A stretch of 64,000 bases of DNA from Methanospirillum stamsii (GTDB lineage Archaea; Halobacteriota; Methanomicrobia; Methanomicrobiales; Methanospirillaceae): NCBI RefSeq assembly GCF_046244385.1, contig NZ_CP176366.1:1240001-1304000 (forward strand), in the 5' to 3' direction. Under the pieces are notes generated by a model. It had not been told where the DNA came from. It saw only the letters and a program-made list of their open reading frames with translations, and ran no database searches. The translations under genes and the position numbers were made by a program. This document shows, piece by piece, positions 8,997-17,973 of this stretch. How positions within the stretch are numbered: position 1 is the first letter of the stretch; each line of letters opens with the position of its first letter.

Positions 8997-11095
8997 AGGC
9001 AATAATTCAGCCGACAAAAAAATATTATCGGGTATTATACCTTGATACCCATCATATCCGGATTACCGGAATGCTTGAACTGATTGATACCCCTAAAGGT
9101 ATCAGACCGGTAAAATACAGGATTCGTCACACAAAAAGTGGTGGATACCGGAATACTCCCAGTAAGGATCTCGTTACACATCTTCGTCGTGCCAGGGTTC
9201 ATCTGACTTCAAGAGACAAGCCCTTTGAATCTTTTCTTCAGGATCTTCAGATTCAATTTTCTTATGTTTCTCTGTGCAGGTTCTGCCTCATGGATGACAG
9301 GGTAACCGAACTAGATAAAAAGAATGCGGTTACTTTCGGAGAGCATGAAGAAATTTGCATGGACTGTGCTAGAAAAGAGCTTCGCAGGGAACTTATCCAT
9401 ATGGGACGACTTGGGAGGTCAGCTCTTACGCACCTTGATGAACTCCTGGAAAAGTACCGGAGTGTCGACCGGGTTTTGGCAACCATTGAGCCAGACAGGC
9501 TATCAATGGGTCACACCATGTATGACCGACTGGAAGCTCATCCGGTTTTAAAGACATTGAAAATTGAAGAACTCCCTTTTCCTCATTCATTTGTTTCAGC
9601 CTGTGGTGTGGAATTCCTGATGCCGGTTCAGCAGCTGGCAGTAGAGGCCGGGTTATTATATGGCAAAGACCTTCTTGTGGTATCCGCCACAGCCAGTGGA
9701 AAAACCTTCATTGGTGAGATGGCAGGTCTTAAAAACTATCTTGAGAAAAGAGGAAGAGTTCTTTTCCTGGTCCCGCTTGTCGCTCTTGCATACCAGAAAT
9801 ATGAACGTTTCTCCCAAAAATACGGACATCTCACTGATGTCTCTATTATTACCGGTTCAAGTCGGATAATGGTAAAAGAAAACCGAAGACCTGCCAATAG
9901 AAATGCTGATGCAGGGATTCTGGTAGCTACCTATGAAGGGATAGATCATCTCATGCGTCTTGGAGAGTCTCTTTCTGGTATTGGGACTGTTATCATTGAT
10001 GAGGTCCAGATGCTCGAGGATCGTGACCGTGGTCATCGTGTTGACGGACTCATTTCAAGAATGAAATTTGCCTCTCCAAAAGCTCAATATCTTTACCTGA
10101 GTGCAACTATCGGTCATCCTAAACTTCTTGCTGCAAAACTTGGCTGCCAGCTGGTCCGGTATGATGACAGGCCGGTTTCTCTTGAGCGATACCTCATCTT
10201 TACGGAGAGAGAACAAAAAATCCCCACTGAACGTGCTTTTGTCGCAGAAGAATACAATCGTGTGTCTGAAAAAGGGTATCATGGGCAGACGATAATTTTC
10301 ACCAACTCAAGAGCCCGATGTCATATTATTGCAGAGAAAATCGGTGAGGGAGTTGCCCCATACCATGCCGGTCTTACCCATTCCGAGAGAAGGCTGGTCG
10401 AAGAAAAATTTGAGAAGGGACAACTTCGAGCAGTAGTCACTACCGCAGCTCTTGCTGCAGGAGTTGATTTTCCGGCATCTCAGGTAATTTTTGATTCACT
10501 TGCAATGGGCATTGAGTGGCTCACGGTTCAGGAGTTTCAGCAGATGTCTGGAAGGGCCGGAAGACCCGATTATCATGATCTAGGGAAGGTTGTCATTCTT
10601 GCCGAGCCTGGTGGCAGTTATATCAGAGGTTCCCACCTGACAGAAGAAGAAGTGGCAATGGGTCTTCTGAAAGGTGAGATGGGTGAAGTAGCTCCTCAGT
10701 ATACTCTTGAACAAAGTTCTGAACTCTATGTTGCAAACGCAGTTATCTGTAAAGGGATACGGGAATCCATGGAGAAGATTGAGGGAACCCTTGTGGGTGA
10801 AACCGAACCGGTTGAAGAGGTTCTCCTTCGGAAAAACCTGATTTCTTTGGAAAAAGGGAATATTCGTCTCAGCCCTCTTGCACGGGTGATGGCTGAGCAT
10901 TTCATCGGGGTAGAAAGGTTATCACGTATCATGGGGCTTGTCCATGAGATGAAAGATCCCCTGGATATTCTTTCAGATCTTGAATGCGCATCAGATGAAG
11001 AAGTGGCAGAAGAAAAAAATAAAAAAACTTCCTCTGGTAGTGATGATGCAGGCAGGAAAAAGAAACGAAGAGGAAGAAGAATAAAAAACCGTTAG
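8993..11095 (+). CDS. Ski2-like superfamily 2 helicase with N-terminal zinc-finger domain
   Basis: A 700-residue SF2 helicase. The N-terminal 200 residues are not helicase-like and contain two CxxC pairs (CRFC and CMDC), a probable zinc site. Helicase motifs follow in order: Q-motif region PVQQLAVEAG, Walker A SATASGKT, motif Ia LVPLVALAYQKY, motif II IIDEVQML (DEVQ in place of DEAD/DEAH), motif III YLSATIG, motif V TTAALAAGVDFP, motif VI QQMSGRAGRP. The tail is lysine/arginine rich (KKKRRGRRIKNR) and may bind nucleic acid. The motif set is closest to Ski2/Hel308-type enzymes, but the N-terminus differs from Hel308; it may be the archaeal DUF5814-type helicase. It shares an ATGA overlap with the upstream HTH gene. 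Confidence 0.88.
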   Translation: MKAIIQPTKKYYRVLYLDTHHIRITGMLELIDTPKGIRPVKYRIRHTKSGGYRNTPSKDLVTHLRRARVHLTSRDKPFESFLQDLQIQFSYVSLCRFCLMDDRVTELDKKNAVTFGEHEEICMDCARKELRRELIHMGRLGRSALTHLDELLEKYRSVDRVLATIEPDRLSMGHTMYDRLEAHPVLKTLKIEELPFPHSFVSACGVEFLMPVQQLAVEAGLLYGKDLLVVSATASGKTFIGEMAGLKNYLEKRGRVLFLVPLVALAYQKYERFSQKYGHLTDVSIITGSSRIMVKENRRPANRNADAGILVATYEGIDHLMRLGESLSGIGTVIIDEVQMLEDRDRGHRVDGLISRMKFASPKAQYLYLSATIGHPKLLAAKLGCQLVRYDDRPVSLERYLIFTEREQKIPTERAFVAEEYNRVSEKGYHGQTIIFTNSRARCHIIAEKIGEGVAPYHAGLTHSERRLVEEKFEKGQLRAVVTTAALAAGVDFPASQVIFDSLAMGIEWLTVQEFQQMSGRAGRPDYHDLGKVVILAEPGGSYIRGSHLTEEEVAMGLLKGEMGEVAPQYTLEQSSELYVANAVICKGIRESMEKIEGTLVGETEPVEEVLLRKNLISLEKGNIRLSPLARVMAEHFIGVERLSRIMGLVHEMKDPLDILSDLECASDEEVAEEKNKKTSSGSDDAGRKKKRRGRRIKNR

Positions 11096-11177
11096 TATAT
11101 TAGATTCAACCTGCTTTTTTAATTTTTTTGTATTTTATGTAATATTTTCAAGATCTTGGCAGTTCTTTCAGCACAAA

Positions 11178-11187
11178 TTTTATAAAT
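11178..11187 (+). promoter_or_regulatory. TATA box of amt-glnK
   Basis: TTTTATAAAT is the best archaeal TATA box between the helicase stop and amt. With the usual 25-30 base spacing, transcription would start near 11205-11215, leaving a leader of roughly 120-130 bases before the amt ATG. The start site is inferred. Confidence 0.55.
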
Positions 11188-11209
11188 GGTAGAAGACAAC
11201 TTCTTACTA

Positions 11210-11295
11210 CCCAAGTGGATCAGACCCACTGGGGAAGGCTGAATGTATCATTGTTAGTGATGATTGGTGAACGAAACTCTAATCCGACAATGATA
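11210..11295 (+). promoter_or_regulatory. Foldable leader of amt-glnK (two inverted repeats)
   Basis: Two inverted repeats fall within the predicted leader. Bases 11210-11218 pair with 11226-11234 (AGTGG with CCACT, one mismatch, then CCC with GGG). Bases 11245-11254 (GTATCATTGT) pair perfectly with 11287-11296, and inside that GATT at 11262-11265 can pair with AATC at 11281-11284. The second helix ends about 25 bases before the AGGTGA of amt. It could be a protein operator or an RNA control element; the sequence does not decide which. Confidence 0.45.
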
Positions 11296-11334
11296 CCCTA
11301 TCAGCAATACTGGTGATCAACAGGTGAAAAAAAT

Positions 11335-12528
11335 ATGACGCTCGATAGTGGTGCAACTGCGTGGATACTTGCCTCTACCTGCCTGGTCATGCTCATGACT
11401 CCAGGGGTCGGGTTATTCTACGGAGGATTAGTCAGGAGGAAAAATGTCATTTCAATGGTGGCATTGGCATTCCTCTCTTACGCTCTGGTAAGTGTACAGT
11501 GGGTCTTATGTGGATATTCTCTCGCATTCGGCCCGGATATTGGAGGTTTCATCGGAGGGCTGGATTATCTCGGTCTATCCGGAATTGGAATGGAGGCAAC
11601 AAGTCTTCCCATACCGGATATCCTGTTTGCAGCCTTCCAGCTGGTGTTTGCCGGCCTTACTCTTGCAATCCTGACTTCAGGTGTGGCTGAAAGGATTCGG
11701 CTTTCAGCATTTGTCCTGTTTGGATTGTTGTGGACAACCCTTGTCTATGACCCCCTTGCGCATTGGGCCTGGGGAGGAGGATGGGCAGCATCGCTCGGTG
11801 CTCTGGACTTTGCCGGAGGAACGGTGGTTCACATCAGTTCAGGGTTTGGTGCCCTTGCCATAGCACTAGTGATAGGAAAACGGATGGGCTTTGGAGAAAA
11901 TTCAATGGAGCCTCACAACATCCCGCTGACCTTGCTCGGTGCCGGACTTCTCTGGTTCGGCTGGTTTGGGTTCAATGCGGGATCTGCCATTGCAGCTGAT
12001 GGTCTTGCTTCAAACGCACTCATGGTTACGAATACCGCTGCCGCCGCCGGAGCTCTTGCATGGTTGGTTGCAAGCAGTATTCGCGGAAAATCCAGTGCTG
12101 TGGGCATGGTATCCGGAGCGATTGCTGGTCTGGTAGGAATTACCCCTGCTGCCGGATTTGTCGATGTCCCCTCCTCACTGGTCATTGGTGCTGTTGCAGG
12201 TCTTCTCTGTTACAGTGCATTATTGTGGAGGCTTAAGAAAGGATTTGATGAGAGTCTTGACGCCTGGGCTATCCATGGAGTTGGTGGTCTCTGGGGTGCA
12301 ATTGCAACTGGTATCTTTGCCAGTATTGGTCACACCGGACTATTACAGGGCAACTTCTATCAGTTCGGGATCAATACGATTGATGCCCTCATTGCAGCAG
12401 GATATGCGTTCATCGTGACTTATGTCCTGGCTCTGGTCATTGACAGAACAATCGGACTTCGTGTAACGGAAGATGAAGAATATGTCGGGCTTGACATCTC
12501 ACAGCATGGAGAACGGGCTCACGCATAA
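11335..12528 (+). CDS. amt: Ammonium transporter Amt
   Basis: Polytopic membrane channel for ammonium/ammonia, 397 residues, about 11 membrane segments. Family landmarks: TPGVGLFYGGLVRRKN in the first helices, FAGGTVVHISSGFGALA carrying the first pore histidine, WFGFNAGSA, and DAWAIHGVGGLWGA carrying the second pore histidine. Start at ATG 11335 with AGGTGA at 11322-11327. Co-transcribed with the P-II gene 14 bases downstream, the standard pair in which GlnK blocks Amt when nitrogen is plentiful. Regulation is likely through the leader or a nitrogen repressor; I saw no GGAA-N6-TTCC NrpR-type operator in the 240 bases upstream. Confidence 0.97.
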   Translation: MTLDSGATAWILASTCLVMLMTPGVGLFYGGLVRRKNVISMVALAFLSYALVSVQWVLCGYSLAFGPDIGGFIGGLDYLGLSGIGMEATSLPIPDILFAAFQLVFAGLTLAILTSGVAERIRLSAFVLFGLLWTTLVYDPLAHWAWGGGWAASLGALDFAGGTVVHISSGFGALAIALVIGKRMGFGENSMEPHNIPLTLLGAGLLWFGWFGFNAGSAIAADGLASNALMVTNTAAAAGALAWLVASSIRGKSSAVGMVSGAIAGLVGITPAAGFVDVPSSLVIGAVAGLLCYSALLWRLKKGFDESLDAWAIHGVGGLWGAIATGIFASIGHTGLLQGNFYQFGINTIDALIAAGYAFIVTYVLALVIDRTIGLRVTEDEEYVGLDISQHGERAHA

Positions 12529-12542
12529 AAAAGAGGTGCAGT

Positions 12543-12875
12543 ATGAAACTCATAAAAGCTATCATAAAACCAGAAAGACTCGATGCGGTAAAATCCTCCC
12601 TTGAAGAAGCTGGGTTTTTTGGTATGACAATTACCGAGGTCCAGGGCCGTGGGGAACAGAAAGGTATCAGCCTGCAGTACCGTGGGGGTACCATTGAAGT
12701 CGATCTCATCCCGAAAATTGAGATGGAGATTGTGGTAAAAGCTGAAAAAGTATCAACGGTAATTGAAGTGATAAAGAAAGGAGCATATACCGGAAAAATC
12801 GGGGATGGAAGAATATTTGTCATTCCAATTGAGGAATCAATAAAAATCAGGACCGGGGAAGTGCTGAAAGAATAA
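12543..12875 (+). CDS. glnK: Nitrogen regulatory protein P-II (GlnK type)
   Basis: A 110-residue P-II signalling protein that senses ATP/ADP and 2-oxoglutarate and gates the neighbouring Amt. Typical features are MKLIKAIIKPERLDAVK at the start, Q-G-R-G at 34-37, the T-loop (about 37-55, ISLQYRGGTIEVD), and the C-terminal GDGRIFVIPIEE with R-T-G-E. Tyr46 is present but the usual T-loop Tyr51 is Ile, so the uridylylation site of bacterial GlnB/GlnK is missing; control by ligand binding alone is likely. Start ATG 12543 has GAGGTG at 12533-12538. Confidence 0.96.
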   Translation: MKLIKAIIKPERLDAVKSSLEEAGFFGMTITEVQGRGEQKGISLQYRGGTIEVDLIPKIEMEIVVKAEKVSTVIEVIKKGAYTGKIGDGRIFVIPIEESIKIRTGEVLKE

Positions 12876-12880
12876 AAAAT

Positions 12881-13717
12881 TCATTCAGAAAAACATATCC
12901 ACCGATCATAAATCGGATCAGAATCAGATTCAAATATCTCAACTTTTTTTCCGGCCTCTGATGCCCAGTCTTTAACCTGGATGATTTCAGGTTCGGTTCC
13001 TGTAGTGAATAAAATCTTTTCAGAAGCATTGCAGGCCGCGATAATAATGTCCTTCCAGATATGAGCATTAAATGAATGAACTTCTCCTATCATAAATCCG
13101 CAGGATACTGGTACTGGTTCTGTTAGAAAATCATTGATAAGCCTGCCGTCAATCCACATCGTTCGTTCAGGCTTTAATCTTCCTTCATTCATCCCCCTCA
13201 CAAGGAGAGATTCATCATTGTCATAGGCGAGAGGGATCATTCCATGATCTCTCATAACCATGGATCCAACTCCGGTTCCACAGCAACAATCCAGACAGAG
13301 AGATCCGGTTTCAAAACCCATGGTCTTTTTCAGAAGTTCATCAATACTACTTGCCCGGTTGGGATTGAGATCATCAGGTCCGGGAAGAACCGTCTTTTGG
13401 AGATTTTTACTATAGTATTCCCTTACGGTGTCAGTTACTATGGATCTGTTCTCCTGGTACATCTCCAGTTCTGCCTCTTCGAAATATTCGATCAGGGGCA
13501 GGGATGGATTTCGAAACAATGTACAACAACCTATCCATCCAATATTTGAATTATATCCTGCAAAAATAACCGGGTTTTCTTCTTCATCAACCAGAATCTT
13601 ACCTTTTTCTATTGGCTCTTGTAAGATGATGGTATCCATATCCTGGTAAAGAAGATCGGAAAAGAGGGGTTCTGACAGTGTTATCTCTTGTATTTCCAGA
13701 AGGTCTGCGATGGTCAT
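12881..13717 (-). CDS. SAM-dependent methyltransferase-like protein
   Basis: About 278 residues. The centre carries a Rossmann motif I variant, CLDCCCGTGVGSMVMRD, then an acidic end of the next strand (LAYDNDES), suggesting an S-adenosylmethionine-binding fold; no substrate-specific motif is evident. The N-terminal half (about 140 residues, FAGYNSNIGWIGCC) is unfamiliar. The C-terminus has an RNase-like or barrel-edge segment of unknown meaning (ILFTTGTEPEIIQVKDWA). Start ATG 13717 was preferred over in-frame GTG 13729; neither has a good ribosome binding site. It lies downstream of serS on the same strand. Methyltransferase activity is inferred from one motif. Confidence 0.6.
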   Translation of the reverse strand: MTIADLLEIQEITLSEPLFSDLLYQDMDTIILQEPIEKGKILVDEEENPVIFAGYNSNIGWIGCCTLFRNPSLPLIEYFEEAELEMYQENRSIVTDTVREYYSKNLQKTVLPGPDDLNPNRASSIDELLKKTMGFETGSLCLDCCCGTGVGSMVMRDHGMIPLAYDNDESLLVRGMNEGRLKPERTMWIDGRLINDFLTEPVPVSCGFMIGEVHSFNAHIWKDIIIAACNASEKILFTTGTEPEIIQVKDWASEAGKKVEIFESDSDPIYDRWICFSE

Positions 13718-13819
13718 GGTGTAGGACACAATCTGTCAGAATTCGTTAAAAAAGATCCGTTTTATTATGGGATTACATGGAATAAAAAAAGAAATTCTGA
13801 ATGGAATAATGCAAATATT

Positions 13820-15097
13820 TCAGAGGAATTCTTTGTCATTCATGTATGGTCTGAGAACTTTTGGTATCTCGACCCTTCCATCTTCCTGCTGGTAATTTTC
13901 AAGGATGGCACGCATAGCACGTGATGTGGCAATTGCAGTTGAGTTCAGGGTGTGAACATATTGCTTGGTTTCGAAATCATGCTTGTCCCTGACTTTAATA
14001 TTTAGTCTGACCGCCTGGTACGCCGTACAGTTTGAACATGAAACAACTTCCCGGTAAGCATTTTCTCGCGGCATCCATGCTTCAATGTCGTATTTTTTGG
14101 CTGCGACGGTTCCAATATCACCAGTACAGATATTCACAATTCTGTATGGAAGATTTAGTTCCCGGAATACCTGCTCGGCGTTATCCCGTAATTCCTCATG
14201 AATTGTCCAGGATTCATCCGGATGACAATAGACGAATTGTTCGACTTTATGAAACTGGTGAACGCGGAACAGTCCTTTTGTGTCAAGACCGTGTGATCCT
14301 ATTTCCCTCCTGAAACAGGGTGAAAGTCCTGCGAACCTGATAGGGAGATCTTTTTCTTCGAATATCTCATCCTGGTACATTGCTGCGATCGGGTGCTCAC
14401 TGGTTGCAATCAGGTACGCATCATCATCTTCAATTTTATACATGACCTTTTCAAAATCATCAAGATCTGTCACCTCCTCGTATGATTTCCGGTTTATCAT
14501 GTAAGGTGGAATTACCGGTAAATATCCCTTTTTCATTAAAAGATCCAGGGTAAAGCGCTGGAGTGCCAGATCAAGAAGGACAAGACTCCCTTTTAGAAAA
14601 TAAAATCCGGCACCTGAAGTTTTTGTAGCCCGTTCAAAATCGGCCCAGTTATTGTCTGATGCAAGCTGACCATGATTGATGAGTTCAAAATCAAAAGAAC
14701 GAGGGGTTCCATATTTGTATATTTCAACATTCTCCGTATCGTCAGCACCAACAGGAACACTCTCGTGAAGAATATTCGGAAGACGCATGAGATAATAATG
14801 GATTTTATCTGAAACCTCTTCCAGGTAAGTTTCGTTCTCTTTTATTCGTTTTGGAAGGTTTGCAGCCTCGGTAATAAGTTCTCCCGCATCCTCGCCGGCC
14901 TTTTTTGCCCGGTTGATATCATATGATATGGAGTTTCTTCTTCTCCGGAGTTCATTCGTCTGCCCGATGAGTTCACGGTGCCTGATGTCCAGTTCCAGCA
15001 GGTCATCAACCCATGCTATCTTCTCGTCAGCATTTCTTTTCCTGAGATCGGCCTTAACTATTTCAGGTTGTTCCCGGACAAATCGTATATCGAGCAT
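13820..15097 (-). CDS. serS: Seryl-tRNA synthetase (common class II type)
   Basis: Charges tRNA-Ser with serine. The 425 residues show the N-terminal coiled-coil tRNA-binding arm (about 25-105, ELIGQTNELRRRRNSISYDI), then the class II catalytic core with motif 2 in FRREIGSHGLDTKGLFRVHQFHKVEQF and motif 3 near the C-terminus (LNSTAIATSRAMRAILENYQ). This is the widespread SerRS, not the rare methanogen-type form found in some other methanogens, as judged by the long N-terminal arm and length. Start ATG 15097. Confidence 0.97.
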   Translation of the reverse strand: MLDIRFVREQPEIVKADLRKRNADEKIAWVDDLLELDIRHRELIGQTNELRRRRNSISYDINRAKKAGEDAGELITEAANLPKRIKENETYLEEVSDKIHYYLMRLPNILHESVPVGADDTENVEIYKYGTPRSFDFELINHGQLASDNNWADFERATKTSGAGFYFLKGSLVLLDLALQRFTLDLLMKKGYLPVIPPYMINRKSYEEVTDLDDFEKVMYKIEDDDAYLIATSEHPIAAMYQDEIFEEKDLPIRFAGLSPCFRREIGSHGLDTKGLFRVHQFHKVEQFVYCHPDESWTIHEELRDNAEQVFRELNLPYRIVNICTGDIGTVAAKKYDIEAWMPRENAYREVVSCSNCTAYQAVRLNIKVRDKHDFETKQYVHTLNSTAIATSRAMRAILENYQQEDGRVEIPKVLRPYMNDKEFL

Positions 15098-15244
15098 TCA
15101 TTACACCTGGATCCCCGTGTCAGAATATCTCTGTCGGGATTCTCATAACGTTTGGTCTTCCCTCTACATCACCATGATCCATAATCAGGTGTGTAACTTA
15201 TATCAAAATCTGAATGTAACCAGGAAGGTTTACAAAAAAAAAGA

Positions 15245-15841
15245 TTAAGCAGAGCTTTTGGGAAGTTCTACTTTGGTTTTAATGACTTCAACACGGCGCA
15301 CCGGGTGAAGTTCTTTCACTTTTTTAAAGAGTTCTTTAGCAAGATCCCCATTGATGATGTTGTTGACAAAAACACCGAGTTCATTTTCGGTTCCGAATGT
15401 CAGTACATCCTGTGTCAGGATTCTGCGTATTTCGTGCTGCTGGCTCTGATCTGCCCGGATAAGAGTGAAACAGGTAACGGTTGCCCGAACCTTACACCCA
15501 TCCTTACTTACAAAGTTGACCACACAGTCAATCCGTGAAGTCCGGCGTTTTACGAGTGATCTGATAAAATCACGCGCAATTTCATGACCAATGAATGAAG
15601 TGTATGCTGAATCGCCAGCAACATTGGTTACGGCGAATTTCATCTTGACATTCTGCTTGGTATAATCATTTACCAGTTCGGAGAGAGGTGCATTGATCAC
15701 CCGTCCGATAAGTTTTTCCGGGACGTCTGAAACAGTGTCACCAAGGTACACTTTCCCGACATTCTCAGGGCTGTATATCTTGTACCAGGATTTTGCTTTC
15801 CATCCGTCGACTCTTCTACCTGTTGGTTTTTTCGCTGCCAT
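15245..15841 (-). CDS. rps3ae: 30S ribosomal protein S3Ae (eS1)
   Basis: An archaeal/eukaryotic small-subunit protein of 198 residues. Recognisable stretches are DGWKAKSWYKIYSPENVGKVYLGDT near the start, GRVINAPLSELVNDY, and GHEIARDFIRSLVKRRTSRID. It is the last gene of the rps15-DHH-pcc1-rps3ae operon, 24 bases after pcc1. Start ATG 15841 with an AGGTG-type site just upstream. Confidence 0.96.
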   Translation of the reverse strand: MAAKKPTGRRVDGWKAKSWYKIYSPENVGKVYLGDTVSDVPEKLIGRVINAPLSELVNDYTKQNVKMKFAVTNVAGDSAYTSFIGHEIARDFIRSLVKRRTSRIDCVVNFVSKDGCKVRATVTCFTLIRADQSQQHEIRRILTQDVLTFGTENELGVFVNNIINGDLAKELFKKVKELHPVRRVEVIKTKVELPKSSA

Positions 15842-15865
15842 TATTCACACCTTTTTTACATGAAT

Positions 15866-16090
15866 TTATGCTGATTGAGTTTTCTTACAGAGTTCTTCTG
15901 CAACGGTGATATTAGTAATATAATCGTCCATTGAAGCAATTACCGACCGTATTCTGGTACTTGTAATATGTGTAATAACATAGCCATTTTCAGCACGGGT
16001 ATCCATTTCGGAGAGGTTGTCTGTTGCCACAGATTCTGCAATGCAAAAGGCCATGTTATGCCTAGTACGAATTATTCCTTCGATTTTCAT
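15866..16090 (-). CDS. pcc1: KEOPS complex subunit Pcc1
   Basis: Small dimerisation subunit of KEOPS, which with Kae1, Bud32 and Cgi121 makes the t6A modification on tRNAs that read ANN codons. 74 residues with the Pcc1 pattern: a beta strand IEGIIRTRH, a helix, then the TRIRSVIASMDDYITNITVAEE helix region. ATG 16090 was chosen because GGAGG lies 10 bases upstream and the start overlaps the DHH gene's stop as ATGA; ATG 16099 would sit on the ribosome binding site. Archaeal pcc1 is commonly found in this ribosomal neighbourhood. Confidence 0.85.
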   Translation of the reverse strand: MKIEGIIRTRHNMAFCIAESVATDNLSEMDTRAENGYVITHITSTRIRSVIASMDDYITNITVAEELCKKTQSA

Positions 16091-17313
16091 GTATTGCATA
16101 CCTCCGCAATCCCTGAAACAAATGCATCCAGCCGGTCACAGGATATTGTAGCTCCAGCCCGGTACTGATGACCCCCTCCGGATCCACCACATTCCCCGGC
16201 CAGTTCATGCACCACATCACCAAGAAATGCCCCGGTCTTTTGTCTTGTTCTGATTGAACACGAACAGGTTCCGTCATCATTTCTGAATGCTACAATAACC
16301 GGAAGGTAACCAGGAATATTTCTATGGATAACATCGGCCAAATCACTTGACAATGATTTTTTACTGCAAAAAACCGGAGTGACCTCATGGGTTTGCGGTA
16401 AGGTGAAGTACTGGTTCATCTCCCTGATAAGTTCAAGGCGGTGGTTTCTGGCAGTTTCATAGGCTAGATCTATCTTTTGTGGTGAACGCAGACAAAGGGA
16501 TGCTGCAACACTTCCCTCACCTGCTTTTCCACATGCATCGACAATGAATGCCAGATCATGAGCATTTTCAACGACTTCCCGTTCAAGATGCCAGACATCA
16601 CCCCACAGATTATGCAAAACTTCGGGACGGCAAATTTCTGAAGCATGGATTACCAGAAGTGAACAGAGGGTATCCATTGATAGTTCTTCACCATCTGAAG
16701 CCATTGATATCAGGTTGTCAGATTCTTCTTCTGATCCTGAGATCCCTTTAAAAAAGGGTTCAGTTGAAAGCATAACCTGTTCTTTGTATGTTCTGCCAGG
16801 TAGTATCATTCCTCGCTTTTTGGTAGTTATACCGTTTGCAAGTGCTTCAAAATAGATATCCTGGTTTTTTCCGGTTACTTTTTGTCCATCTCCAATAATT
16901 CCGAGAAGGACGAGACCTGCAAGGTCGCGGTTATCTCCAAGAGCATTTGCAACAAGGTATGCTGCGCCAGCTGCCGAGAGTTCAAGGTCACCGTCTATAC
17001 CATCAAGTCTTGGATTCACATGATATGGTCCTTCAAAAAAGGGTACATGATGGTCAATGACCATGGTATCTTCAGGAAGTCCGGATAGTCCTGCCCCGAG
17101 ATCGCAGAGAAGCAGCGGTTTTAATGCTGGGACATTCTCTTCGGTTAATCGGTTGGTTATCCGGAGCCGGAATGGGATGCGTGCCCTGTATAGTGCTGTT
17201 GCCATGATTGTTCCTGCTGCGATACCATCTGCATCATGATGACAGAGCACCTCAACGTATTCCTGTCTTAAGAGCTCGGATGCAAGATCTTTTGCAGCAG
17301 TATCAATGGACAT
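16087..17313 (-). CDS. DHH-family phosphoesterase (archaeal RecJ-like)
   Basis: 408 residues. The N-terminal DHH domain contains HHDADGIAAG (metal-binding aspartates), CDLGAG and the signature VIDHHVP. The C-terminal DHHA1-type domain ends with a glycine-rich substrate motif, GECGGSGGGHQYRAG. The family includes RecJ single-strand nucleases and archaeal GAN, the GINS-associated nuclease; this gene's position next to rps15 is where archaeal RecJ homologues are usually found, but nuclease specificity cannot be read from sequence. It follows rps15 by 11 bases and overlaps pcc1 by 4. Confidence 0.88.
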   Translation of the reverse strand: MSIDTAAKDLASELLRQEYVEVLCHHDADGIAAGTIMATALYRARIPFRLRITNRLTEENVPALKPLLLCDLGAGLSGLPEDTMVIDHHVPFFEGPYHVNPRLDGIDGDLELSAAGAAYLVANALGDNRDLAGLVLLGIIGDGQKVTGKNQDIYFEALANGITTKKRGMILPGRTYKEQVMLSTEPFFKGISGSEEESDNLISMASDGEELSMDTLCSLLVIHASEICRPEVLHNLWGDVWHLEREVVENAHDLAFIVDACGKAGEGSVAASLCLRSPQKIDLAYETARNHRLELIREMNQYFTLPQTHEVTPVFCSKKSLSSDLADVIHRNIPGYLPVIVAFRNDDGTCSCSIRTRQKTGAFLGDVVHELAGECGGSGGGHQYRAGATISCDRLDAFVSGIAEVCNT

Positions 17314-17324
17314 ATCTACCGTAA

Positions 17325-17783
17325 TTATCTGGACAGAAGAATTTCTGCGGTTTCTGGTTTGTATACCCAGCCTGCGGGGAGTTTTTTGCTCTTCACGTAA
17401 TATTTTACCAGTCTGCGCACCTTTGACTCAGTCAGCATTAACTGGCGTTTGTTGTGAATATCTCTCTTATTTTCAGAGAGATGTTTACGCATACCGAGTG
17501 CTGTTTCGATAAGGTTCCGCAGGTCTTCAGGAATTTCAGTTGCAAGACTGTTTTCCCTCAGGATCTGGTTGATTTTTTTGCCCGTTGCGAGCTTTACACT
17601 GGGAACTCCAAATTTGTCCCGCATGATAAGACCTATTTCAGCGGTGGAGAGTCCTTGTTTGCGCAGGTCGATTATCTGCTTTGTGATGGTTTCTTTATCC
17701 CTGTTAGACCATTCCGGTGCTTCTGTCCGGTAGGGTCTGACTGAGCGTGAGATACCTCTTCTGCGGGCATGCATTCGTGCCAT
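17325..17783 (-). CDS. rps15: 30S ribosomal protein S15 (uS15, archaeal S13e type)
   Basis: 152 residues with the archaeal N-terminal extension (MARMHARRRGISRSVRPYR) and the S15 core (LRNLIETALGMRKHLSENKRDIHNKR, RRLVKYYVKSKKLP). First gene of the rps15-DHH-pcc1-rps3ae operon. The ribosome binding site AGGAGG lies about 9 bases before ATG 17783. The leader from the predicted promoter at 17921-17936 would be about 120 bases. Confidence 0.97.
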   Translation of the reverse strand: MARMHARRRGISRSVRPYRTEAPEWSNRDKETITKQIIDLRKQGLSTAEIGLIMRDKFGVPSVKLATGKKINQILRENSLATEIPEDLRNLIETALGMRKHLSENKRDIHNKRQLMLTESKVRRLVKYYVKSKKLPAGWVYKPETAEILLSR

Positions 17784-17920
17784 TTCTATATCCTCCTGTA
17801 AAACAGTGCAAAATCCAGAGAGAGAAAAGAGTCAGATATGATAACCTGCCAACTCTCTGCAATCCCAAAGCCCGGATTAGGGGCAGTGACATAACTATCA
17901 CGTCGGATTTGCATCTGCCA

Positions 17921-17936
17921 GCACTATAAAAAGTGC
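17921..17936 (-). promoter_or_regulatory. Probable rps15 promoter, TATA inside a short palindrome
   Basis: On the minus strand CTTTTTATAG is a TATA-type element, and it is embedded in the inverted repeat GCACT...AGTGC (17921-17925 and 17932-17936). The repeat could bind a regulator that competes with TBP or simply act as the 3' hairpin of mmp10, which ends 38 bases upstream. Both are inference. Confidence 0.4.
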
Positions 17937-17973
17937 GGTAATATGTTACAATTCGCAGATAATAAGCATGCCG

